Notes under the pieces: generated by a model
Database searches by the model: none
Told to the model about the DNA's origin: nothing
What the model saw: the letters and a program-made list of their open reading frames with translations, nothing else
Assembly (NCBI GenBank): GCA_019246575.1
Contig: JAFAQG010000186.1
Coordinates: 1 to 7,597 of the forward strand
DNA from: Acidobacteriaceae bacterium
GTDB taxonomy: Bacteria > Acidobacteriota > Terriglobia > Bryobacterales > Bryobacteraceae
Direction: 5' to 3'
Length of the DNA: 7,597 nucleotides
Translations under genes and position numbers: made by a program
In this document: in pieces, positions 1 through 4,609 of the stretch
Layout: each line of letters begins with the position of its first letter
How positions within the stretch are numbered: position 1 is the stretch's first letter

Positions 1-155
1 ACCTTTCCTTTATCGAGCGATTCGAAGACCTCCCGAAACGAGGCGCAAGGTACCGCCAGAACTCGCCTGCCTAGAAGTTTTTGGGCCGCCTGGTGGCTAA
101 ACGCTCCAAGTTCGCCCTGAAATGCCGCCGCGCTTCGTGATTTCGTCGCCGCCAT
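1..155 (-). CDS. pheA: Prephenate dehydratase, N-terminal part (cut by window edge)
   Basis: The reading frame runs leftwards from ATG at 155-153 off the window; 51 codons are visible. After a short basic leader (MAATKSRS) comes AAFQGELGAFSHQAAQKLLG, then VPCASFREVFESLDKGK. These are the first strand/helix block (FQGE.GA.S..AA) and the PC.SF.(D/E)VF..(V/L)..G block of the prephenate dehydratase catalytic domain. The family converts prephenate to phenylpyruvate in phenylalanine biosynthesis, in the cytosol. No chorismate mutase domain precedes it, so this is a monofunctional type, normally about 270-300 aa with a C-terminal ACT domain (off-window here). The start is fixed by an in-frame TAG three codons upstream. 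The only purine-rich Shine-Dalgarno candidate (GAGGGG, 171-176) lies an unusually long 15 nt away. The gene is divergent from the XRE regulator. Function is confident; the remainder is unseen. Confidence 0.9.
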   Translation of the reverse strand, partial: MAATKSRSAAAFQGELGAFSHQAAQKLLGRRVLAVPCASFREVFESLDKGK

Positions 156-181
156 CAGCTATGAGACAGACCCCTCGCAAA

Positions 182-207
182 TGCCTGCTGGCTTAAGCCG
201 GCAGGCA
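182..207 (-). promoter_or_regulatory. Stem-loop in the pheA leader
   Basis: This is an 11-bp stem with one G-T wobble closing on a TTAA tetraloop: TGCCTGCTGGC, TTAA, GCCGGCAGGCA. It ends 26 nt upstream of the pheA ATG, just before the GAGGGG that could serve as its ribosome binding site. There is no T-tract of terminator type on either side. A role in mRNA stability or translation/attenuation control of pheA is inferred. No Phe-rich leader peptide was found in front of it. Confidence 0.45.
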
Positions 208-216
208 CATCGTAAC

Positions 217-232
217 CGCGCGCTCACGCGCG
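217..232 (-). promoter_or_regulatory. Second GC-only stem-loop in the pheA leader
   Basis: CGCGCG, loop CTCA, CGCGCG form a perfect 6-bp stem directly upstream (in pheA orientation) of the larger stem-loop at 182-207. Together the two would occupy most of the leader between the predicted promoter and the start codon. Alternating CG tracts arise by chance more easily than mixed sequence, so its meaning is uncertain. Confidence 0.3.
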
Positions 233-247
233 TCGAGTACTGGTAGT

Positions 248-275
248 TCTGTAAGCTAGTATCTTTTAGTGTCAA
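248..275 (-). promoter_or_regulatory. Candidate sigma-70 promoter for pheA
   Basis: On the minus strand there is a perfect TTGACA (275-270), a 16-nt spacer, then TACAGA (253-248), a weak -10 match. Transcription would start near 241 and give a leader of about 85 nt holding both stem-loops. The -35 is strong and the -10 weak, so this is a candidate only. Confidence 0.4.
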
Positions 276-341
276 GAAGCCGCTCAGATCGGGCCCGGAG
301 AGTACTTCTAAACTTCAGGCCCATGCCTTGTATCATGCAAC

Positions 342-361
342 ATGTTCTGAATTCAGAACAT
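342..361. promoter_or_regulatory. Perfect 20-bp palindromic operator candidate
   Basis: ATGTTCTGAATTCAGAACAT is its own reverse complement over all 20 bases, with no spacer. A further TGTTC at 363-367 pairs with GAACA (356-360) as a second small dyad, so three half-sites alternate in orientation. It lies 94 bp upstream of the XRE start codon and overlaps the -35 of the best plus-strand promoter candidate, a classical place for an autoregulatory repressor site. Binding by the adjacent XRE protein is inferred from position only. Confidence 0.65.
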
Positions 362-379
362 CTGTTCCTCAAGTATAAG
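352..379 (+). promoter_or_regulatory. Candidate promoter of the XRE regulator gene
   Basis: TTCAGA (352-357, 4/6 to TTGACA), a 16-nt spacer and TATAAG (374-379, 5/6 to TATAAT) sit about 77 bp ahead of the start codon. The -35 lies within the palindrome at 342-361, so a protein bound there would block it. Confidence 0.4.
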
Positions 380-455
380 TGAAAGTACGACGCGACTGCC
401 TGATTCAAAGTAGAAGTCAAGGGGCCGCGTGAAAGCGAGCTAGCCGACAAAACGA

Positions 456-1238
456 ATGCTGCAAGAACCAGGTCAAAAGCTCCGTCGTGTTCGCGAACGC
501 CTGCGTCTCCGCTATCGAGATGTGGAGGAAGCAAGTGAAAAAATCGCCGGCAAGCATCAGAATGATGAGTTTGTCATCGGGCTGAGCCGCCTCGCCGACA
601 TCGAGAACAAGGGTACGCTACCGTCGATCTACCGGCTCTACTCACTGTGCGCAATTTATCGTCTCGACTTAGGCGCAGTTCTGCGCTGGTACGGTGTCGA
701 GCTCGATCAGCTCGCGATCGATGCTGCGCGAATAATGCTGGAGCACACACATTTGATTGAGCTAAAGCCTTCGAACACTGCCGAGGTAACGTTGCCGGCC
801 GAACTGAGTGGCGCTGTGGATCTTCGCCGCACGTTCTATTTAAGTCGGCATATCCAGCGTTGGGGCGCGTTCTCAGCCACCCTACTGAACTCGCTCGAAC
901 CCGAGCGTCATCGCTACGCATTCATCGGCACCGACGATTGGACCATGTATCCGGTCATTGCGCCGGGATCTTTTGTTCAAATCGATGAAAGCAGGCGCAA
1001 AGTAGCGAGTGACGGTTGGACGCACGAGCTGGAACGGCCGATTTATTTCGTTGAGCATCGCACCGGGTACGCGTGCGGCTGGTGTGCGGATCGAGATGGC
1101 TGGCTCATCGTGCAACCGCATTCGGCCTCTCCGGCGGCGCCTCAGATGTTTGCGCGCGGTCAGGCGGAAGTAGTGGGGCAGGTTATCGCGGTAGCTATGC
1201 GTCTAGATGTGGCGAGGCGACGCCATACACGTTCTTGA
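456..1238 (+). CDS. XRE-family transcriptional regulator with degenerate S24 (LexA-like) C-terminal domain
   Basis: 260 aa, cytosolic. Residues about 6-80 form an XRE-type helix-turn-helix (GQKLRRVRERL, then the RLADIENKGTLPSIYRLYSL stretch, a typical recognition-helix and dimer-contact region, and LRWYG). Residues about 157-248 have the layout of a LexA/CI peptidase S24 domain: a T-M-Y-P..APGSFVQID segment where S24 proteins have S-M-x-P..xxGD.v.id, then YFVEHRTGYACGW, WLIVQPHS and EVVGQVIAVAMRL. The nucleophile position is Thr163, not Ser, and no Lys is seen where the LexA general base would lie, so self-cleavage is doubtful. The domain more likely serves dimerisation or ligand sensing. An in-frame TAG at 441 makes ATG 456 the first possible start; its ribosome binding site is weak. 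The palindrome at 342-361 suggests autoregulation. The 3' end overlaps the convergent gene by 44 bp. Target genes are unknown. Confidence 0.8.
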   Translation: MLQEPGQKLRRVRERLRLRYRDVEEASEKIAGKHQNDEFVIGLSRLADIENKGTLPSIYRLYSLCAIYRLDLGAVLRWYGVELDQLAIDAARIMLEHTHLIELKPSNTAEVTLPAELSGAVDLRRTFYLSRHIQRWGAFSATLLNSLEPERHRYAFIGTDDWTMYPVIAPGSFVQIDESRRKVASDGWTHELERPIYFVEHRTGYACGWCADRDGWLIVQPHSASPAAPQMFARGQAEVVGQVIAVAMRLDVARRRHTRS

Positions 1239-1653
1239 GCAGTCCCAGAATGGCTTCGAAGTCTGATATGTGCTTTTGCCGCTCCGGCCCCTGAATCGAA
1301 CCGGGCACGAGGTTTTTGTAAGGCGTTAACCGCAGCCAGGCGTCAATTAGCTCTATTTTGTCGACCTGGTCAATACCAGCGATATAGAGCTGAACATCGG
1401 CCATCTTCTTTTCGAGCGGGTACTGCACCCAATCCCAAAAAACGGCTTCGTGGTATCGCTTAAGAACGCGAGAAGCGTGTGCGCCGGCCGCGCTCGTTGT
1501 GCAGCCGTAATGCTCATACCGCCCCGTGTCTGGATCCAACAGGCCGGCCAGGTACACTAATCTGCCGTACGAGCTCTGAATGAGAGACACGTCACGAAGC
1601 CAGATTTCCTCGCTCAGCGACGCTTCCGCAATCATCGGCGTTTCGTCCCGCAT
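1195..1653 (-). CDS. Hypothetical protein, convergent with and overlapping the XRE gene
   Basis: 152 aa from ATG 1653. The open frame reaches TTG 1707 (170 aa), with GTG 1677 and ATG 1635 as other choices. None has a clear Shine-Dalgarno, so the start is uncertain. I do not recognise the family. No signal peptide, membrane segment or metal motif is visible. The sequence looks like a real mixed alpha/beta soluble protein: LRDVSLIQSSYGRLVYLAGL, DPDTGRYEHYG, a helical HASRVLKRYHEAVFWDWVQYP block, then IELIDAWLRLTPYKNLVP and a terminal helix SDFEAILGLLKNVYGVA. Its last 44 bp lie inside the 3' end of the XRE gene on the other strand. It diverges from the repeat peptide gene, which leaves a shared control region at 1654-1848. 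No function is proposed. Confidence 0.65.
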   Translation of the reverse strand: MRDETPMIAEASLSEEIWLRDVSLIQSSYGRLVYLAGLLDPDTGRYEHYGCTTSAAGAHASRVLKRYHEAVFWDWVQYPLEKKMADVQLYIAGIDQVDKIELIDAWLRLTPYKNLVPGSIQGPERQKHISDFEAILGLLKNVYGVASPHLDA

Positions 1654-1737
1654 CCGACCGTAACTAAGATCATACACGCTTATAGGGGCGATACAAGTCC
1701 CCAACAAGTACCGATAGGACTATACCGTTCTGTTGCC

Positions 1738-1786
1738 GGAAAAAATCGGCCCTTCTGGTAGGGGAAAAAACCGATAATACGGTATT
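1738..1786. promoter_or_regulatory. Direct repeat and small dyad in the divergent region before the repeat peptide gene
   Basis: GGAAAAAATCG (1738-1748) recurs 25 bp later as GGAAAAAACCG (1763-1773). It is followed by a GATAAT -10-like hexamer (1773-1778) and an 11-bp dyad AATAC-G-GTATT (1776-1786). No good -35 stands at the right distance, so the promoter assignment is weak. The A-tracts at this spacing could bend DNA or bind an activator that replaces a -35. These are the only ordered elements I see between 1708 and the ribosome binding site at 1835. Confidence 0.3.
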
Positions 1787-1834
1787 GTACTGACGAGAGT
1801 ATTCCAAAATAAATCGAGGAAATGCTCCAAAATT

Positions 1835-1842
1835 GAGGAGGA
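1835..1842 (+). promoter_or_regulatory. Strong Shine-Dalgarno deciding the peptide gene start
   Basis: GAGGAGGA lies before two consecutive ATG codons (1846 and 1849). The GGAGG core ends 7 nt before ATG 1849 but only 4 nt before ATG 1846, so 1849 is favoured. It is among the strongest ribosome binding sites in the window, which suggests high translation of a small product. Confidence 0.7.
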
Positions 1843-1848
1843 TTTATG

Positions 1849-2205
1849 ATGAAAATCGCGCGGACTTCTCTCGTTATTTGCGCACTGTTCGGCGCCGTTC
1901 AGCTTGTTAAAGCGGACACTTGGCCTATGCCCGACCCCGATGATGGAAGTGTTGCTGTTTCGGCTGTTCAACCGGTGCAAGCCGACACTTGGCCTATGCC
2001 CGACCCCGATGATGGAAGTGTTGCTGCTTCGGCTGTTCAACCCGTGCAAGCCGACACTTGGCCTATGCCTGATCCCGATGATGGAAGTGTTGCTGTTTCG
2101 GCTGTTCAACCCGTGCAAGCCGACACTTGGCCTATGCCTGATCCCGACGATGGAAGTTTGATGGTTACAGCAGTTCATTCCAGTTCGATGTCGAGCGGGC
2201 GATAA
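1849..2205 (+). CDS. Secreted tandem-repeat peptide precursor (four DTWPMPDPDDGS units)
   Basis: 118 aa from ATG 1849. Residues 1-22 are a Sec signal peptide: basic start MKIAR, hydrophobic SLVICALFGAV, and a V-K-A|D cleavage site. The mature part is three full 23-residue repeats (ADTWPMPDPDDGS plus a spacer like VAVSAVQPVQ) and a fourth copy of the 13-residue core, then a diverged tail ending in SSMSSGR. The core is identical in all four copies and very acidic, with one Trp and three Pro. Each core is preceded by V-K-A or V-Q-A, a copy of the signal peptidase-like site. There is no Cys in the mature part, no membrane anchor and no lipobox. I do not recognise the family. Readings that fit are a multi-copy precursor of a secreted peptide (signal or RiPP-like) or a repetitive acidic surface/metal-binding protein. 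Its strong ribosome binding site, intact frame and synonymous-only core variation argue for a real gene. Confidence 0.8.
   Translation: MKIARTSLVICALFGAVQLVKADTWPMPDPDDGSVAVSAVQPVQADTWPMPDPDDGSVAASAVQPVQADTWPMPDPDDGSVAVSAVQPVQADTWPMPDPDDGSLMVTAVHSSSMSSGR
1912..2157 (+). repeat. 69-bp coding tandem repeat, about 3.6 copies
   Basis: Units are 1912-1980, 1981-2049, 2050-2118 and a partial 2119-2157. Units 1 and 2 differ at 3 of 69 bases, units 2 and 3 at 3, and units 3 and 4 at 1 of 39. The unit is a multiple of three, so copy-number change keeps the frame. Within the 39-bp core every difference is synonymous (GCG/GCC, CCC/CCT, GAC/GAT, GAT/GAC). The one amino-acid change (Val to Ala, unit 2) is in the spacer. 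Such near-identity implies recent expansion or gene-conversion-like homogenisation. Confidence 0.95.
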
Positions 2206-2236
2206 GACAGTCCGTTTCGAAGCCCCCTCTCTCCAC

Positions 2237-2256
2237 GGCCCGATGCCACTCGGGCC
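2237..2256 (+). terminator. Hairpin downstream of the repeat peptide gene
   Basis: GGCCCGA, loop TGCCAC, TCGGGCC form a perfect 7-bp GC-rich stem 31 nt after the peptide stop codon. No T-tract follows, so it is not a standard intrinsic terminator. It could stabilise the 3' end of the peptide mRNA or act with the next hairpin. Confidence 0.4.
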
Positions 2257-2260
2257 GCCA

Positions 2261-2280
2261 GCGGGCGGAAACCGGCCCGC
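2261..2280 (+). terminator. Second hairpin downstream of the repeat peptide gene
   Basis: GCGGGC pairs with GCCCGC, extended by GG/CC around an AAA loop with one bulged G. It lies 4 nt after the first hairpin and again has no T-tract. Two adjacent strong stems could separate peptide transcription from the membrane-protein genes that start at 2362. The rest of 2206-2361 shows no gene and no clear promoter. Confidence 0.35.
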
Positions 2281-2361
2281 CGACCCCGGCCCTACAGATC
2301 AAACCTCAGTTGCCGCAATTTGGAATTTGGACTACTATCCAAAGAAAGTTAGCAACTCGAG

Positions 2362-3162
2362 ATGCACTGGGACCGCATTGCCCTATATACGACAGATGCA
2401 CTCGGCATTATTCTACTCCTGCGGCTGCTGACACTGCGCCTCCACACAATCTATAAGGTCTTCAGCCTGTACATCTTATACAAACTGGCGGGCTCCTGTC
2501 TCATCTTTGCGGGCGCCGGGCACGTGGCTTACCGGGAGACGTACGTAGGCTTGACGGTGATCGAATGGGTGCTGAACCTCTGGATGGTCTACTCGCTTTT
2601 GGACGCGATCCTGACGAAGTTGCCGGGCATCTTGAGCTTTTCGCGGCGCGTACTGAACTGGGCTTTTCTCGTGGCCGCCGTCGTCGCGCTCCTCAGCGCG
2701 AAATTGGAACTGGCGCGGGTGCCTGCTTTCGGAACCCTCAACCCGTGGAGTGTAGCCGTACGCCTGGTGTTTATCTTCGATCGAGTGATTTGCACGGTCG
2801 CTGTGCTCGTCCTAATCGCCATGCTCAGCTTTGTTCTGTGGTTCCCTGTGCAAATGCCTCGCAATCTGGCGGTCTTCAGTATCGGGTACCTCGTGATATT
2901 CTTTTCCGAAACCGCATTTCTCCTTATACGAGCCTTTGTTTCCCTCGGACCTGTGTGGAACGTTACAAACGTGTTCCTCGCACCGGCTTGGTTCGGATAC
3001 CTGGCTCTTTTTCTCACCAGGCAGGGGGAATCGGTGCCCGTTACCATCGGTCACGGCTGGCGTAAAGCCGAACAAGAGCGCCTGGTGCAGCGGCTCGAAG
3101 ACCTGAATGCCGCTCTGTTACGCACCTCGCATGAAAAAGTGGCCGAAAAATTAGCTCGGTAG
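2362..3162 (+). CDS. Seven-transmembrane hypothetical protein with C-terminal cytosolic helix
   Basis: 266 aa. Hydrophobic segments lie at about 12-30, 33-53, 61-84, 97-115, 131-161, 169-193 and 199-220. A charged C-terminal tail follows (HGWRKAEQERLVQRLEDLN, about 231-263), probably an amphipathic or coiled helix in the cytosol. No enzyme motif, cysteine pair or transporter signature is visible. It resembles membrane proteins of unknown function that I remember as common in Acidobacteriota, but I know no assigned role. The ATG at 2362 has only a weak purine-rich stretch (AAAGAAAG) upstream. The next gene follows on the same strand after 101 bp and likely belongs to the same transcript. A receptor-like or scaffold role would be speculation from topology alone. 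Confidence 0.75.
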   Translation: MHWDRIALYTTDALGIILLLRLLTLRLHTIYKVFSLYILYKLAGSCLIFAGAGHVAYRETYVGLTVIEWVLNLWMVYSLLDAILTKLPGILSFSRRVLNWAFLVAAVVALLSAKLELARVPAFGTLNPWSVAVRLVFIFDRVICTVAVLVLIAMLSFVLWFPVQMPRNLAVFSIGYLVIFFSETAFLLIRAFVSLGPVWNVTNVFLAPAWFGYLALFLTRQGESVPVTIGHGWRKAEQERLVQRLEDLNAALLRTSHEKVAEKLAR

Positions 3163-3263
3163 TATTCGAAAACTTACAAACCGAAAAAAAAATCATCCGA
3201 AAAACTTTCGGCCTATTGAAACTGCCGTACCAATCCGGTATTTTAGACACTACGGAGACGAAG

Positions 3264-3791
3264 TTGACGACCGCCTTTGAAACGGTTCTAGTACTTCTGT
3301 TTGGCATCTGCCTCGTTGTTGTAGTGCCAACCGTCCGCAAGCTTTGCCGGCGATGTCACGTCGAAGAGCTTTCCCCTGAATGGCTGGAAAACTTCTCTGT
3401 GACTTCCTATCACATGATGGAGCACTTGCTGAGCGATGAGGATTTTAACTTTCTATCGCGTCAGCCAGGTTTTGATTTATCCCTGTATCGGAAGCTGCGC
3501 CGCGACCGGTTGTACATTTTCCGCCAGTATTTGAACCGGATGATCTCGGATTTTAACCGGCTCCACCTGGCGGCACGGTTGCTCGCTGCCCAGGCTCCCG
3601 AGGACCAGTCGAGCCTCATGGCCAAGTTGATCTGGTTGAAGGTGCGCTTCTCAAGTTCGGTTGTCAGGGCTGAGTTTCGATATCTGCTGTGCCATGCAGG
3701 CATGCGTTCGCTGAGTGTGCGCGTCTTGATTCTGCGGCTCGAAGAGCTCAGCGCTGAACTGGCTACGCTTTCCGCACTTCAAACGGCTTGA
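3264..3791 (+). CDS. Single-membrane-span helical hypothetical protein
   Basis: 175 aa from TTG 3264, which has GGAG at 3254-3257 with a 6-nt spacer. The open frame extends to an earlier TTG at 3216 (191 aa) that lacks a ribosome binding site. Residues about 8-24 (VLVLLFGICLVVVVPTV) form one membrane segment, with a basic RKLCRRC stop-transfer after it, so the rest is probably cytosolic. The soluble part is mostly helical: ELSPEWLENFSVTSYHMMEHLL, DEDFNFLSRQPGFDLSLYRK, LRRDRLYIFRQYLNRMISDF, then FRYLLCHAGMRSLSVRVLIL. The sharp conservation-like aromatic/basic pattern suggests a real protein family, which I recall only as an acidobacterial hypothetical. It pairs with the upstream 7-TM gene. Its 3' end overlaps the convergent metallopeptidase gene by 13 bp. 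Confidence 0.75.
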   Translation: MTTAFETVLVLLFGICLVVVVPTVRKLCRRCHVEELSPEWLENFSVTSYHMMEHLLSDEDFNFLSRQPGFDLSLYRKLRRDRLYIFRQYLNRMISDFNRLHLAARLLAAQAPEDQSSLMAKLIWLKVRFSSSVVRAEFRYLLCHAGMRSLSVRVLILRLEELSAELATLSALQTA

Positions 3792-4525
3792 CCGTTCGTG
3801 GACCCGTGTGACGTGTCCACGAATCGCTTAAGTTCTCGCTTTGCTAGCCTATATTGCTCAAACTTCCGCTCCTCACGCTTGAACTCCGGCGTATGTACGC
3901 ACCGGCGCGGCCCGCGATGTTCCGTCGGATGCCGTAAATGTAACATTTCATGGAACATGACGAACTCGACGACGATGGCTGGGGCGTCAGCCGAATCGAG
4001 CACGCTGCTGAGGACGATGACGTGGTGTGACGGATCGTAGTGGCCCAGGGTTGACAATGACGGTTTCAAGCTCCAGCCTAGTTCCGGCCGCGCCATCAGA
4101 CCATTGAAGTATTTGAAATTCAACGCCTCAAATACCTCGCCCAGATCGTAGTAGCGGCCCTTTGGAGGGCGAAACGTCTTGCGTCCCCGCACTCGTTTGA
4201 CCAGATGCAAGCTGCGGAGCACGTCCGATCGATTCAGATACCGCCGATATCGCGCCGCGATGGCAGGATCGAGCACCTTCCGGTAAAGTTTCGTAAGCAG
4301 AATGTAAGCGAGCGCTTCGTGAACGGGTGCCGGCGCACTTTCGAGTAAATCGCTGATATGTACGCTTAATTCACCGTCTTGCAAACGAATCCGGCTGTTT
4401 GCATTCGCGTATTTTCGGAACTGAACTGTAATTCGGGGTACAGGTGTGCGCGGCTTAACAGTTCGAAAAACACGCTCGTATATGCGCTCGACCGGCTCAA
4501 AAAACAGAGCAGTCTCGACTTGCAT
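3779..4525 (-). CDS. SprT-like zinc metallopeptidase
   Basis: 248 aa. The C-terminal half carries the active site: FHEMLHLRHP (HExxH at residues 192-196) and a third ligand candidate in HTPEF (His211), followed by a basic helix FKREERKFEQYRLAKRELKRF. The preceding VFEALNFKYFNG and LGHYDPSHHVIVLSSVLD segments match the SprT-like layout (helix, N.xyF.g, strand with G.Y......I.l...L). The N-terminal 120 residues are family-specific and not recognised. SprT-like proteins are zinc proteases or DNA-protein crosslink proteases related to eukaryotic Spartan. The physiological substrate of bacterial members is mostly unknown. No signal peptide, so cytosolic. The start ATG 4525 has a weak ribosome binding site. 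The gene is divergent from fabH (84 bp between them) and its end overlaps the gene at 3264-3791 by 13 bp. Confidence 0.85.
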   Translation of the reverse strand: MQVETALFFEPVERIYERVFRTVKPRTPVPRITVQFRKYANANSRIRLQDGELSVHISDLLESAPAPVHEALAYILLTKLYRKVLDPAIAARYRRYLNRSDVLRSLHLVKRVRGRKTFRPPKGRYYDLGEVFEALNFKYFNGLMARPELGWSLKPSLSTLGHYDPSHHVIVLSSVLDSADAPAIVVEFVMFHEMLHLRHPTEHRGPRRCVHTPEFKREERKFEQYRLAKRELKRFVDTSHGSTNGQAV

Positions 4526-4547
4526 TTTTCAACAAATGTACCATAGT
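4520..4547 (+). promoter_or_regulatory. Weak candidate promoter for fabH
   Basis: TTGCAT (4520-4525), a 16-nt spacer and CATAGT (4542-4547, 4/6) face fabH. The -35 overlaps the start codon of the divergent metallopeptidase gene, so the two genes would share a very compact control region. Confidence 0.25.
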
Positions 4548-4609
4548 AGATCACAGTCGCCGGGCCGCTTTCGACCCGCGACGCTGTCCAGCCCGAAACC
4601 TCGAGGATA

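Noticed and set aside
1..86. Plus-strand open frame with FIERFEDLP, reminiscent of a transposase start
   Set aside because: It is antisense to the much stronger prephenate dehydratase match and has no start in the window.
1727..1732. GTTCTG half-site resembling the palindrome upstream of the XRE gene
   Set aside because: Six bases without a matching second half occur often by chance.
1939..1953. Calcium-binding loop (EF-hand, dockerin or TSP3 type) in PDPDDGS
   Set aside because: The Asp spacing does not match DxDxDG. Metal binding stays possible but cannot be claimed.
1912..2157. CRISPR array
   Set aside because: The units abut without unique spacers, and the whole stretch is one coding frame.
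1904..2161. Second repetitive ORF in another plus frame, and a repetitive minus-strand ORF (1720-2178), over the tandem repeat
   Set aside because: Any 69-bp repeat gives repetitive translations in all frames. Only the frame starting at 1849 has a ribosome binding site, a signal peptide and synonymous-only core variation.
3187..3211. Intrinsic terminator reading on the minus strand (stem CCGAAA/TTTCGG followed by a T-run)
   Set aside because: The stem is short and AT-rich, and no minus-strand gene ends here. It is more likely an A-rich spacer by chance.
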